A stretch of DNA of 64,000 bases from Agromyces bauzanensis (GCF_014645655.1 NZ_BMMD01000004.1:1-64000), one strand, 5' to 3'; positions 19,968 to 28,480 are shown, numbered from the stretch's first letter. Notes: generated from the sequence alone by a model not told the origin. Translations and numbers: made by a program.

Positions 19968-21164
19968 CTACGAAGCCCCGTGCACGGCATCCTGAAGGGA
20001 TTGTTCCGCGTCGACAAAGGCATCGGCGATCACCTGTGCGGTTGCCTCAACCTGCCACGGCCGCGCCCCGAGACGGCTGAGCGCCGCGGCGATCGCATCG
20101 GCGGTGGGCTCGGCCGGCGGCCACCAGGCGACGCGGCGCAGGTGGTCGGGGGTCAGCAGGTTCTCCACGGGCATCTCGAGTCGCTCGGCGACCTCGGCGA
20201 CGGCCTGCTTCGCGAGCCGGAGTCGCGCGTCCGCCTCGGGATTGCGCATCGCCCAGGCGCGCGGCGGAGGCGGCGCATCGTTCGGCACGCGCACGGCCGG
20301 GAGGTCGGTGGCGGCGAGCCCGCGCTCGACGGCCGCCCACCATCGGTCGAGCTCGGTGCGGCTCGCGCGCCCCGTGAACTCCCGGAGGTCGGCGAGGGCC
20401 CGGCGGCTCTGCGGCAGCGCCTTCGCCACCGCGAGGATCGCCGCGTCGGGTACCATGCGCCCCGGCGCCACGTCGAGTTCGGCCGCCCGCGCGTCGCGCG
20501 CGAGCCAGAGCTCCCTGGCGACGGCGAGGTTGCGCTGGCCGCGCACGCCGTGGATGCCGGAGAGGCGGCGCCACGGCTCGGCGGCCGGCGACTTCGCCTC
20601 GCGGTGCAGCACGGCCTCGAACTCCTGGAGCGCGAGGTCGGCCTTGGCGGTCACGTCGAGTCGTTCGACGAGCCGATCTCGCACGTCCACGAGGAGTTCG
20701 ACATCGAGCGCCGCGTACTGCAACCACGACTGCGGGAGGGGCCGCGTCGACCAGTCCGATGCGGAGTGCTCCTTCGCGAGCCTGATGCCGAGCAGTTCCT
20801 CGACGACCGAGGCGAGTCCGACCCGGGGCATCCCGAGCAGCCGCGCCGCGAGCTCAGTGTCGAAGATTCGCTCGGGGTCGAGGCCGACCTCGCGGAGGCA
20901 CGCGAGGTCCTGGCTCGCGGCGTGCAGCACCCACTCGACCGGGCGAACCGCGGCCTGCAACTCGGAGAAGTCGGGGATCTCGGGCGGGTCGAAGAGGAAC
21001 GTGCCAGCCTCACGGCGGAACATCTGGATGAGGTAGGCCCGTTGCGAGTAGCGAAAGCCGCTCGCACGCTCGGCATCCACGGCGACCGGCCCCTCGCCGT
21101 CGGCGATCCGCCTCACGGCATCGCCGAACTCGACGGGCGAGGCGATCACCCGGAACTCATCCAC
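19968..21164 (-). CDS. rnd: Ribonuclease D (DEDD exonuclease with HRDC domain)
   Basis: 3'-5' exoribonuclease that trims tRNA and other RNA ends. Residues Asp30 and Glu32 (VAVDAERASGFRYSQ) are exo motif I. LHAASQDLACL (about 93-103) is motif II, and a Tyr/Asp motif III precedes QYAALDVELLVDVR. The HRDC RNA-binding domain covers about 215-300. At 398 residues it is the actinobacterial size. A GTG start overlaps the upstream DUF3000 gene by 8 bp, so the two form an operon. Confidence 0.93.
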   Translation of the reverse strand: MDEFRVIASPVEFGDAVRRIADGEGPVAVDAERASGFRYSQRAYLIQMFRREAGTFLFDPPEIPDFSELQAAVRPVEWVLHAASQDLACLREVGLDPERIFDTELAARLLGMPRVGLASVVEELLGIRLAKEHSASDWSTRPLPQSWLQYAALDVELLVDVRDRLVERLDVTAKADLALQEFEAVLHREAKSPAAEPWRRLSGIHGVRGQRNLAVARELWLARDARAAELDVAPGRMVPDAAILAVAKALPQSRRALADLREFTGRASRTELDRWWAAVERGLAATDLPAVRVPNDAPPPPRAWAMRNPEADARLRLAKQAVAEVAERLEMPVENLLTPDHLRRVAWWPPAEPTADAIAAALSRLGARPWQVEATAQVIADAFVDAEQSLQDAVHGAS

Positions 21165-21747
21165 GCTTGGTCCTCCGTCGGGGCAGGGCGGTCACCCCCT
21201 CTGATCGGGGCGGCAGCCCCGCGAGCATGCACAGCAACTCACCCCAGCCTTCCACATGGGGGCCGATGTCGGCGTCGAGCGGGGTCCAGGAGGCCCGCAG
21301 CTCGATCTGGGCTCCGTCGCCCTGGCGTGCCAGCTCGCCGAATCCGGTCGAGAGGACCTTGGTCGCGGTGCCGGATGCCGCGACGTAGCGCGCGCCCCGG
21401 GCATCGAGCGCGTCAACGAGCCACGACCACGCGACATCCGCGAGGAACGGGTCGAGTCCGATGTCGGTCTCGAGCGGCGCCTGCGCGAAGCAGACCACTC
21501 GGAAGCGACCGCCCCAGGCCTCGGGCTCGCTCGGGTCGTACAGCAGCACGAACCTGCCCGTTCCGAGGTCGGAGTCATCGGCGTGCCGGGTGGGTGAGAC
21601 ATCCGCCGACAATGCCACCGCGTGCGGGGCGAGCGACCCGGGCGCGGGGATCTCCGACACGCGCAACTCCGGCCGTGGCGAGGCCGCACGCAGCGATTCG
21701 AGCGCGGCCTCGAACTCGGGTGGCAGATGCGTCGCGGAGTCGGGCAC
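21157..21747 (-). CDS. DUF3000 domain-containing protein
   Basis: A 196-residue soluble protein of unknown function, almost always paired with an RNase D gene in actinobacteria, as here. Characteristic segments are PPEFEAALESLRAA, the FVLLYDPSEPEAWGGRFR strand region and a C-terminal VEGWGELLCMLAGLPPR. The GTG start lacks a ribosome site and sits 6 nt after a -10 hexamer, so the operon is probably leaderless. Confidence 0.88.
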   Translation of the reverse strand: MPDSATHLPPEFEAALESLRAASPRPELRVSEIPAPGSLAPHAVALSADVSPTRHADDSDLGTGRFVLLYDPSEPEAWGGRFRVVCFAQAPLETDIGLDPFLADVAWSWLVDALDARGARYVAASGTATKVLSTGFGELARQGDGAQIELRASWTPLDADIGPHVEGWGELLCMLAGLPPRSEGVTALPRRRTKRG

Positions 21748-21753
21748 GTGTGC

Positions 21754-21759
21754 AGACTA
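21754..21759 (-). promoter_or_regulatory. -10 element for a leaderless DUF3000-rnd transcript
   Basis: TAGTCT on the minus strand ends exactly 6 nt before the GTG at 21747. Confidence 0.5.
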
Positions 21760-21838
21760 GAGTCTCGGATGGGGCGGATGTCGGCGGCACGCCGCACGCC
21801 GCCGTGCACACGGGATCGCTTCGCAGGAAGGGGTGCAG

Positions 21839-23053
21839 ATGAGTCGGCGCACGGGAGTCCGCGACACCGTCGGAATGGTCGCCGCGGCGACCGGATTGCT
21901 CGCGGTCGGCGTCAGCGCGGTCGTTGCGTTCATCGTCGTGCGGTTCGCGCGGAAGGTCGTCATCCCGCCTGCCGTGCGCGAGGAGGACGTGCGGATCACG
22001 GCGATCGACCTTCCGAGCGGCGAGGTCGTGCTCGCGGCATCCGACGAATCCCGCATGCGCGGCCGGTACGGGCTCTGGTTCGATCGGGAGTCGGGGCATG
22101 CCCGCCTCGGCGACGTCATCGAGGTGGACGACCGGCAGGTGCGTCGGCGCCTCGACCGGGTCGACTTCGGCCGGCTCGAGCGCGCTGAGCGCGGTCGGAT
22201 CAACGGCTTCTACCACCTCGGTCCGTGGGAGCTCGACCTGCCCTACGAGAACGCCGTCGTCGAGATGCCGCTCGGTCCGGCGCCCGCCTGGGTGGTGCCC
22301 GCCGAAGGCGGTTCGGACCGATGGGTGATCCAGGTGCACGGCCGCGGCGCGAAGCGGCAGGAGGGACTGCGCGCCGTGCCGCCGGCGCACGAGGCCGGCT
22401 GGACGACGCTCCTCATCTCCTACCGCAACGACGGCGAGGCACCAGAGAGTGAGGACCGGCGATACGGGCTCGGGGGCACCGAATGGGCCGACGTGGTCGC
22501 CGCCGTGCACCACGCGATCGAACATGGCGCCGACCGCATCGTGCTCATGGGCTGGTCGATGGGCGGCGCCATCGTGCTGCAGTCGGTACTGCGTTCGCCC
22601 GCGGTGCGAGAGCGCCTCGTGGGCGTCGTGCTCGATTCGCCGGCGATCGACTGGATCGATATCCTGCGCTTCCAGGGGAAGGCCCTGGGGTACCCGCGCG
22701 GCCTCGGTGACTTCGTCTCGCGGCTCATCGGCGGGCCCTGGAGCGGTGGACTCACGGGACTCGCCGCGCCCATCGACGTGACCGACCTGGATCCCGTGGC
22801 GCGGGCCGACGAGTTCGACGTGCCCATGCTCCTCATGCACAGCGTCGACGACGGTTTCGTGCCGATCGACGGGTCGCGGCGATTCGTCGAGGCGCGGCCC
22901 GACCTCATCGAGTTCGAGGTGTTCGAGGGGGCGCGGCACACGAAGCTGTGGAACCACGATCCCGAACGGTGGACCGGTCTCGTGCGGGGCTGGCTCGAGC
23001 GCAGTTCCGAGTCGCCGGAGCGGATCGGCGAGGAGGCCGAGATCGCCGGGTAG
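21839..23053 (+). CDS. Membrane-anchored alpha/beta hydrolase
   Basis: A 404-residue serine hydrolase. An N-terminal transmembrane helix (about 14-36) anchors it. Then comes a ~100-residue beta domain (YGLWFDRESGHARLGD) and an alpha/beta-hydrolase fold with the nucleophile Ser240 in GWSMGG, an acid probably Asp in HSVDDGFVP and a His in GARHTKLW. The substrate is unknown; relatives are annotated as lysophospholipase-like or prolyl-oligopeptidase-like. The ATG at 21839 is favoured by AGGAAGGGG; a GTG two codons upstream is less well placed. Confidence 0.85.
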   Translation: MSRRTGVRDTVGMVAAATGLLAVGVSAVVAFIVVRFARKVVIPPAVREEDVRITAIDLPSGEVVLAASDESRMRGRYGLWFDRESGHARLGDVIEVDDRQVRRRLDRVDFGRLERAERGRINGFYHLGPWELDLPYENAVVEMPLGPAPAWVVPAEGGSDRWVIQVHGRGAKRQEGLRAVPPAHEAGWTTLLISYRNDGEAPESEDRRYGLGGTEWADVVAAVHHAIEHGADRIVLMGWSMGGAIVLQSVLRSPAVRERLVGVVLDSPAIDWIDILRFQGKALGYPRGLGDFVSRLIGGPWSGGLTGLAAPIDVTDLDPVARADEFDVPMLLMHSVDDGFVPIDGSRRFVEARPDLIEFEVFEGARHTKLWNHDPERWTGLVRGWLERSSESPERIGEEAEIAG

Positions 23054-23111
23054 GCCGCGGGCTCCGCTGCGGACGCGGGCATCCGCTGCGGCGGCTGCGT
23101 CCGTCTCGCGG

Positions 23112-23564
23112 TCAGGCTGCCGCGACGCGCTCCCGGAGCTGCCGCTTGGCGCGTCCGAGCATGCCGGTCATTCCACGCACGCGGAGCGGCGACACCGCCT
23201 CGCCGAGGCCGAGCGACTGCGGGTAGTCGTCGGGGATGCCGAACACCTCCTCGGCGGTGAGCCCCTCGAGGCCCTGGGCGAGGATCGACGCGAAGCCCCG
23301 GGTCGTCGGCGACTCGGCGGGCGCGGTGGCGTGCATGTGCACGAGCCCGTCGTCGTCGAGCTCGACGAAGATGTACACGGGCGACTGGCATTCCAGCACC
23401 CGCTCGAGCAGGTCGGGGTGGTCGGCGTATCGCGTGGGCAGCTCGGGCAGCTCGTTCGAGAACTCGAGCAGCAGCTGCAGGCGGTCCTTCACGCCGAGCG
23501 CGAGGAAATCCTCGCGGGTCTCGGCGAGCCGGGCGGGCAAGGTCATGGCATCCATCGCCTCCAT
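23112..23564 (-). CDS. sufE: SufE family protein
   Basis: Cysteine-desulfuration partner that accepts persulfide sulfur, for example from SufS, for Fe-S cluster assembly. The 150-residue protein has the acceptor Cys59 in LERVLECQSPVYIF and the family tail LRVRGMTGMLGRAKRQL. Nearby in-frame ATGs (MDAM, MTLPARL) leave the start uncertain by up to six residues. It lies downstream of the sulfurtransferase gene on the same strand, a pairing common in actinobacteria outside the suf operon. Confidence 0.92.
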   Translation of the reverse strand: MEAMDAMTLPARLAETREDFLALGVKDRLQLLLEFSNELPELPTRYADHPDLLERVLECQSPVYIFVELDDDGLVHMHATAPAESPTTRGFASILAQGLEGLTAEEVFGIPDDYPQSLGLGEAVSPLRVRGMTGMLGRAKRQLRERVAAA

Positions 23565-23604
23565 TCTCGCACCAATGGCGACCGCGCTCGGCCGGCGCCG
23601 AACG

Positions 23605-24504
23605 TCAGCGCGCGGGCGCTTCGCCCCGCTCGTGGCCCGTCGCGATCGGGACGCGCACGGCGCTGCCCCACTCAGTCCACGAGCCGTCGTAGTTGCGCAC
23701 GTTCTCGAAGCCCAGCAGGTGCGTCAGCACGAACCAGGTGTGGCTCGAGCGCTCGCCGATGCGGCAGTACGCGATGACGTCGTCGCCCGCGGCGAGCCCG
23801 ACCTCGCCGCGGTAGATGGCGTCGAGTTCCTCGCGGGTCTTGAACGTGCCGTCGGGTGCGGCGGCACGGGCCCAGGGCACGGATGCCGCGGTGGGTATGT
23901 GCCCGCCGCGCAGCGCGCCCTCCTCGGGATAGGCGGGCATGTGCGTGCGCTCGCCGGTGTACTCCTCGGGCGAGCGCACGTCGATGAGGGGCTTGCCGAA
24001 GTGCGCGAGCACGTCATCCTTGAATGCGCGCACGACCGCGTCGTCGCGCTCGACCACGGGGTACTCGACCGGGGTGACCTCTGGGGCGTCTGTCGTGATC
24101 GGGCGACCCTCGGCGATCCACAGGTCGCGCCCACCGTCGAGCAGGCGCACGTCGTCATGGCCGAACAGCGTGAACACCCACAGGGCGTAGGCCGCCCACC
24201 AGTTGTTCTTGTCGCCGTAGATGACCACGGTCGTATCCCGGGCGATGCCCTTCGAGCCGAGGAGCGCGGCGAACTGCTCGCCGTTCAGGTAGTCGCGCAC
24301 GACGGGGTCGTTGAGCTCGGTGTGCCAGTCGATCTTCACGGCGCCGGGGATGTGCCCGGTCTCGTAGAGCAGGACGTCCTCGTCGGACTCGACCACGACG
24401 AGGCCGGGTCGCCCGAGGTGTTCGGCGAGCCAATCGGTGCTGACGAGACGCTCGGGATGCGCGTACTCGGCGAACTTGGCGGCGGAGTCGAACTCGGCGG
24501 ACAT
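23605..24504 (-). CDS. Rhodanese-type sulfurtransferase (thiosulfate/3-mercaptopyruvate)
   Basis: Transfers sulfane sulfur to a thiophilic acceptor. Two tandem rhodanese domains make up 299 residues. The catalytic Cys247 is in [14 protein letters not shown] in the C-terminal domain. The N-terminal domain keeps the fold ([21 protein letters not shown]) but has no cysteine in its loop ([11 protein letters not shown]), as usual. GGAGG precedes the ATG. It is 40 bp from sufE in the same direction, so it may supply that protein with sulfur. Confidence 0.92.
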   Translation of the reverse strand: MSAEFDSAAKFAEYAHPERLVSTDWLAEHLGRPGLVVVESDEDVLLYETGHIPGAVKIDWHTELNDPVVRDYLNGEQFAALLGSKGIARDTTVVIYGDKNNWWAAYALWVFTLFGHDDVRLLDGGRDLWIAEGRPITTDAPEVTPVEYPVVERDDAVVRAFKDDVLAHFGKPLIDVRSPEEYTGERTHMPAYPEEGALRGGHIPTAASVPWARAAAPDGTFKTREELDAIYRGEVGLAAGDDVIAYCRIGERSSHTWFVLTHLLGFENVRNYDGSWTEWGSAVRVPIATGHERGEAPAR

Positions 24505-24553
24505 GGAACCTCCAGGGATCGTCCGGTCGGACGGGGGTGTGCGGGGAGCGGAC

Positions 24554-24559
24554 TAGGCT
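24554..24559 (+). promoter_or_regulatory. -10 element of the zapE promoter
   Basis: TAGGCT gives a leader of about 80 nt before the zapE ATG. I see no riboswitch or clear leader peptide in that leader. Confidence 0.35.
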
Positions 24560-24644
24560 GTTGACCTGTCCACCTCGAATCTACGCGGCGTGCGGGTGGA
24601 AGTCAGCATGCCCGACATCCGGTGCAACACGGGAGCCCCTCCAG

Positions 24645-25697
24645 ATGACCACGGCTTCGAGCCATGCCCTCGTCCGACTCGTCGAGCGGAACCCGTCGAT
24701 CTCCGCGGCCGAGATCGCGTCGGAGCTCGTCCCGCCGCCGCAGTTCGAGCACGCCTCCTTCGCGTCGTATCGGCCCGATCCCGACCACCCTTCGCAGCAG
24801 GCCGCCCTCGATCGGCTCAAGGAGTTCGCCGGCGCCTGGCGGGCCGCGCAGCGGCCCGGGGGCTTCTTCTCGCGCAAGCGGCCCGCACGCATCGAATTGC
24901 CGGGCGTCTACCTCGACGGGGGCTTCGGCGTCGGCAAGACGCACCTCCTCGCCGCACTCTGGCACGTCGCGCATGGCCCCAAGTACTTCGGCACCTTCAT
25001 CGAGTACACGGCCCTCGTCGGCGCCCTGGGTTACGCGCAGGCCGTCGAGCTCCTCCGCGGTGCCCGCCTCATCTGCATCGACGAGTTCGAGCTCGACGAC
25101 CCGGGCGACACCATGCTCATGACGCGTCTCCTCGGCGAGCTCATGGCCGGTGGCACGCGGGTCGCCGCCACGAGCAACACGCCGCCGAACGCGCTCGGCG
25201 AGGGTCGCTTCGCCGCCGCCGACTTCCTGCGCGAGATCCACGCACTCTCGGCGAACTTCGAGACCCTCCGCATCGACGGACTCGACTACCGCCGCCGCGA
25301 CATCCAGGGGCATGCCGAGACGCTCACCGACGAGGCGGTCGCCCACGCCGCCGACGCGCTCTCTGGTCGCGGCCACCGCGTGTCGCTCGACCGGTTCGAC
25401 GCCCTCATCGCCCACCTCGCGACCGTGCACCCGTCGAAGTACATCAAGCTCATCGATGGGCTCGAGATCATCGCGCTCCAGGGCGTGCACGAGCTGAACG
25501 ACCAGAATGCGGCGCTGCGCCTCGTCGCGTTCATCGATCGGGTCTACGACGCCGAAGTGCCCATCGTCGCGAGCGGACTGCCGCTCGACCGGGTCTTCGA
25601 CGACGAGATGATGGGCGGCGGGTACCGCAAGAAGTACCTCCGCTCGATGAGCCGCATGATCGCGCTCACCGCGGGCGAGCTGCCGCCCCACGACTGA
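24645..25697 (+). CDS. zapE: Cell division protein ZapE (AFG1-like ATPase)
   Basis: P-loop ATPase of the AFG1/ZapE family, which acts on Z-ring constriction in proteobacteria; its role in actinobacteria is less clear. The 350-residue protein has Walker A GGFGVGKT (about 92-99), Walker B LICIDEFELDD (about 141-151), a sensor region AATSNTPPNALGEGRF and a C-terminal helical lid. It is divergent from the sulfurtransferase gene. Confidence 0.9.
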   Translation: MTTASSHALVRLVERNPSISAAEIASELVPPPQFEHASFASYRPDPDHPSQQAALDRLKEFAGAWRAAQRPGGFFSRKRPARIELPGVYLDGGFGVGKTHLLAALWHVAHGPKYFGTFIEYTALVGALGYAQAVELLRGARLICIDEFELDDPGDTMLMTRLLGELMAGGTRVAATSNTPPNALGEGRFAAADFLREIHALSANFETLRIDGLDYRRRDIQGHAETLTDEAVAHAADALSGRGHRVSLDRFDALIAHLATVHPSKYIKLIDGLEIIALQGVHELNDQNAALRLVAFIDRVYDAEVPIVASGLPLDRVFDDEMMGGGYRKKYLRSMSRMIALTAGELPPHD

Positions 25698-25764
25698 CTC
25701 GCAGGGGATCTCACATGGATTCCCATGCCAGCCGAAATGTGCTGTTTACGTGAACGCCGCGTCC

Positions 25765-25802
25765 GTAACATCATCGAAACACTTCGCGATCCCTCTCGAA
25801 AC
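25765..25802 (+). promoter_or_regulatory. GlnR-type binding site array upstream of amt
   Basis: GTAAC at 25765, GAAAC at 25776 and GAAAC at 25798 fit the actinobacterial GlnR pattern gTnAC-n6-GaAAC-n6-gTnAC-n6-GaAAC with the right 11-bp steps; the third box (CGATC at 25787) is degenerate. The array is 62-99 nt before the amt ATG, where GlnR activates ammonium transporters under nitrogen limitation in streptomycetes and mycobacteria. Whether this organism has a GlnR is not visible here. Confidence 0.65.
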
Positions 25803-25863
25803 GTCCCGTCATGAGACTGGGCGGCACAGGTTCCCACCCCTGCAAATCTGAGAGAGGTTCGAG

Positions 25864-27126
25864 ATGGATCAAGGCAACACGGCGTTCCTTCTGATAATGG
25901 CGGCTCTCGTGCTGCTCATGACCCCGGGACTCGCATTCTTCTACGGCGGCCTCGTGAAGGCGAAGAGCGTCATCAGCATGATGATGATGAGCTTCGGCGC
26001 CATCGGCCTCATCGGCGTGCTGTGGGTGCTGTACGGGTACGCGATCGCATTCCCCGGCGCTGACGGCCTGGTGCCGCCATGGTCGATCGACTGGTCGGCG
26101 CTCGGGCTGTCGAGCCTCCTCGAGACGCCCGAGGACGCGGCGTACCCGCCGCTCGCCTTCGTCGCGTTCCAGGCGACCTTCGCGATCATCACGGTCGCGC
26201 TCATCTCGGGCGCCATCGCCGACCGCGCCAAGTTCGGTGCGTGGATGATCTTCGCCGGCGTGTGGGCGACGCTCGTCTACTTCCCCGTGGCGAGCTGGGT
26301 GTTCAACTTCGGCCTCGCCGACGACGGGTCGTTCGCATACGGCGGGTGGACCACCTACGGCATGCAGGAGTTCTTCGGCGTCGGCGTACTGGACTTCGCG
26401 GGCGGTACCGCGGTGCACATCAATGCCGGTGCTGCGGCGCTCGCTCTCGCGTTGGTTCTCGGCAAGCGCGTCGGATTCCAGAAGGGCGCGCACGTCCCGC
26501 ACAACCCGCCGTTCGTGCTCCTCGGCGCCGGCCTGCTGTGGTTCGGCTGGTTCGGCTTCAACGCGGGTTCGGAGCTCGCCGCCGACGGCACTGCGGCCGT
26601 CGCATGGATCAACACGCTCGCCGCTCCCGCTGCGGCGCTGCTCGCGTGGCTCGTGGTCGAGAAGATCAGGGACGGCAAGCCCACGTCCGTCGGCGCCGCT
26701 TCGGGTGCCGTCGCCGGTCTGGTCGCCATCACCCCGGCCTGTGCGTTCGTGACGCCGTCCTGGGCGATCGTCCTCGGCATCATCGCCGGCGCCGTGTGCG
26801 CCCTCGCGATCGACCTGAAGTTCAAGTGGGGCTTCGACGACTCGCTCGACGTCGTGGGCATCCACCTCGTCGGCGGCCTGATCGGTACCCTCTACCTCGG
26901 CTTCTTCGCCAACGGCACGGGCCTCATCTACAGCGGCGACGCGACGCAGCTCCTGGTCCAGGCGATCGCCGCCCTCTCGGTGCTCGTGTACTCGTTCGTA
27001 CTCGCCTACGCCATCGGCTGGATCATCCAGAAGACGATCGGCTTCCGCGTGAAGAACGAGGATGAGATCGCCGGCATCGACACCATCGTCCACGGTGAGG
27101 AGGGCTACAAGCTCGAGACCGTCTAG
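25864..27126 (+). CDS. amt: Ammonium transporter Amt
   Basis: Inner-membrane ammonium channel. The 420-residue protein has about eleven transmembrane helices starting at residue 6. The signature FAGGTAVHINAGAAALALAL carries the first pore histidine, and DVVGIHLVGGLIGTLYLGFFA carries the second. The ATG follows GAGAGAGG. No glnK or glnD follows, unlike in many actinobacterial amt operons, so PII control must come from a gene elsewhere. The upstream GlnR-type boxes suggest nitrogen-regulated expression. Confidence 0.95.
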   Translation: MDQGNTAFLLIMAALVLLMTPGLAFFYGGLVKAKSVISMMMMSFGAIGLIGVLWVLYGYAIAFPGADGLVPPWSIDWSALGLSSLLETPEDAAYPPLAFVAFQATFAIITVALISGAIADRAKFGAWMIFAGVWATLVYFPVASWVFNFGLADDGSFAYGGWTTYGMQEFFGVGVLDFAGGTAVHINAGAAALALALVLGKRVGFQKGAHVPHNPPFVLLGAGLLWFGWFGFNAGSELAADGTAAVAWINTLAAPAAALLAWLVVEKIRDGKPTSVGAASGAVAGLVAITPACAFVTPSWAIVLGIIAGAVCALAIDLKFKWGFDDSLDVVGIHLVGGLIGTLYLGFFANGTGLIYSGDATQLLVQAIAALSVLVYSFVLAYAIGWIIQKTIGFRVKNEDEIAGIDTIVHGEEGYKLETV

Positions 27127-27138
27127 ACCGGCCGGTCT
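27125..27138. terminator. Short palindrome after amt
   Basis: AGACCGGCCGGTCT overlaps the amt stop codon and is followed by TCGG. It is weak as a terminator, and the REP-like repeat follows directly. Confidence 0.3.
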
Positions 27139-27140
27139 TC

Positions 27141-27164
27141 GGTCCCTGAGCTCGTCGAAGGGCC
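27141..27164. repeat. REP-like word between amt and pemK
   Basis: GGTCCCTGAGCTCGTCGAAG followed by GGCC has partial dyad symmetry (GGTCCCT...AGGGCC-like ends). It is almost the same as the copy in acnA at 9955-9979, which is in the opposite orientation. Confidence 0.55.
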
Positions 27165-27179
27165 GCGAGGGCGGTGGGG

Positions 27180-27185
27180 TAGTGT
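27180..27185 (+). promoter_or_regulatory. -10 element for a leaderless pemK-like transcript
   Basis: TAGTGT ends exactly 6 nt before the GTG at 27192, with no ribosome site between. Confidence 0.45.
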
Positions 27186-27191
27186 GCGGGT

Positions 27192-27737
27192 GTGCCAGAC
27201 ACCAGCCGCTTCCTCACCGCCCTCGGGCGTGTCATCCGGTCCTTCTCGGCGGGACGCTCCGGGGCTGCGAGGACGGATGTCGCGAGCCGCGCGTCGACCA
27301 CGACCGGCGTGCTCTCACCTGGGCAGGCGGGACCCGACGCTACGATCGAGCTGGACCCACGCGCCATCCGCCGCGTGCGGCTCGCCTACGCGCCGGCGCG
27401 CGACGGCGAACCCGACCCGGGCGAGATCGTGTGGACCTGGGTGCCGTACGTGGAGAACGACGGGCGCGGCAAGGACCGCCCGGTCGTGATCGTTGCGACA
27501 TCCGGCTCAGGGAATTTCCTCGCGGTGCAGCTCACGAGCAAGCCGCGCGACGGCGATCGTGACCACGTGCCGCTCGGCGACGGCGCCTGGGACACCGAGG
27601 GCAGGCCGAGCTGGGCGCGCATCGATCGTGTCTTCCGCGTGCGCGCCGGCGGCATGCGCCGGGAGGCGGCATCGCTCGACGCGGAGCGTTATGCGCGGCT
27701 CGCGTCGGCGCTCCGCGAGCGGTACGGCTGGCACTGA
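27192..27737 (+). CDS. PemK/MazF-like endoribonuclease-fold protein, no adjacent antitoxin
   Basis: A 181-residue protein. Residues 1-65 are a variable Ser/Thr/Ala-rich extension. The C-terminal ~110 residues have the PemK/MazF fold: PGEIVWTWVPY, then GKDRPVVIVATSGS, AVQLTSKPR and SWARIDRVFRVRAGGMRR. MazF toxins cut RNA, but this long-form actinobacterial branch is usually encoded alone and may have another role. There is no small antitoxin gene on either side (amt upstream, tRNAs downstream). The start is a leaderless-type GTG. Confidence 0.75.
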   Translation: MPDTSRFLTALGRVIRSFSAGRSGAARTDVASRASTTTGVLSPGQAGPDATIELDPRAIRRVRLAYAPARDGEPDPGEIVWTWVPYVENDGRGKDRPVVIVATSGSGNFLAVQLTSKPRDGDRDHVPLGDGAWDTEGRPSWARIDRVFRVRAGGMRREAASLDAERYARLASALRERYGWH

Positions 27738-27850
27738 CCCGACCCGGAAGGGCGTGGCGGCTCGCTCAGTGACGCGGCGGTCGGTGCTGTTAGCCGCGCG
27801 GCCCCCTCATCGCCGCCGTGGACCCCAGCGGGCACGGGGGAGACGGAGAA

Positions 27851-27872
27851 CGCCCCCAGTGGAGTGGGGGCG
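27851..27872 (-). terminator. Terminator of the minus-strand tRNA-Val
   Basis: The 8-bp arms CGCCCCCA/TGGGGGCG with a 6-nt loop lie just 3' of the tRNA, followed in its reading direction by GTTCTCC. Confidence 0.55.
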
Positions 27873-27876
27873 TTCG

Positions 27877-27949
27877 TGGGCGATGCCGGGCTCGAACCGA
27901 CGACCTCTTCCGTGTGAAGGAAGCGCGCTACCAGCTGCGCCAATCGCCC
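27877..27949 (-). tRNA. tRNA-Val (CAC)
   Basis: A 73-nt cloverleaf: acceptor GGGCGAT/ATCGCCC with discriminator A, D-arm GGCGCAGCTGGTAGCGC, anticodon stem CTTCC/GGAAG around TTCACAC, and T-arm with GGTTCGAGCC. CCA is not encoded. It points away from the three plus-strand tRNA genes. Confidence 0.93.
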
Positions 27950-28119
27950 ATCAGGGTGCGGCTCGAACTCGTCGCCACCGCGGGTTCGATACTAGCCGAC
28001 AGGGGCAGGCGAATGCACATCGGAACGGACCGCCGGACGGTCGACGGCGATGACACGCCCGGAAGCCGGGACGGATTGGCCTGATGACCGAGCCGAACGA
28101 GCCAGGCGACCCCCTCGGT

Positions 28120-28149
28120 TTGTGATTCGTTCATCCAATCCGTTAGAGT
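28120..28149 (+). promoter_or_regulatory. Promoter of the tRNA Gly-Cys-Val cluster
   Basis: TTGTGA and TAGAGT are 18 bp apart and 28 nt before the tRNA-Gly gene. This is one of the few places in the window with both a recognisable -35 and a -10, as expected for a strong stable-RNA promoter. The ~200 bp between it and the minus-strand tRNA-Val hold nothing else I recognise. Confidence 0.5.
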
Positions 28150-28176
28150 CTCTCTGTCGCTGAAACACGTGACAAC

Positions 28177-28249
28177 GCGGATGTGGCGCAGTTGGTAGCG
28201 CATCACCTTGCCAAGGTGAGGGTCGCGAGTTCGAGTCTCGTCATCCGCT
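28177..28249 (+). tRNA. tRNA-Gly (GCC)
   Basis: A 73-nt cloverleaf: acceptor GCGGATG/CATCCGC with discriminator T, anticodon stem TCACC/GGTGA around TTGCCAA, T-arm with AGTTCGAGTCT. CCA is not encoded. Confidence 0.94.
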
Positions 28250-28301
28250 CTGATCAGGCCGGCGCAAGCCGGTTTGTTCGTTGGTGGTGAACCCAAGCAA
28301 C

Positions 28302-28372
28302 GGTGGATTGGCCGAGAGGCGAGGCAGCGGCCTGCAAAGCCGTATACACGGGTTCGAATCCCGTATCCACCT
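28302..28372 (+). tRNA. tRNA-Cys (GCA)
   Basis: A 71-nt cloverleaf: acceptor GGTGGAT/ATCCACC with discriminator T, anticodon stem CGGCC/AGCCG region around CTGCAAA, T-arm GGGTTCGAATCCC. It lies 52 bp after tRNA-Gly. Confidence 0.93.
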
Positions 28373-28398
28373 CCAAGCCGAGTCCTCGCACTCGACTC

Positions 28399-28473
28399 GG
28401 GCGATTGGCGCAGCGGTAGCGCGCTTCCCTGACACGGAAGAGGTCACTGGTTCGATCCCAGTATCGCCCACCA
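28399..28473 (+). tRNA. tRNA-Val (GAC), CCA encoded
   Basis: Acceptor GGGCGAT/ATCGCCC, discriminator A and an encoded CCA (28471-28473). Anticodon stem CTTCC/GGAAG around CTGACAC. It is the last of the Gly-Cys-Val cluster and the only one of the four tRNA genes here with CCA in the DNA. Confidence 0.94.
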
Positions 28474-28480
28474 GACGTGA

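Noticed and set aside
24560-24644. Riboswitch or cysteine leader peptide in the zapE/sulfurtransferase gap
   Set aside because: The plus-strand leader has only one Cys codon in a frame that does not stop before zapE, and no known riboswitch core was recognised.
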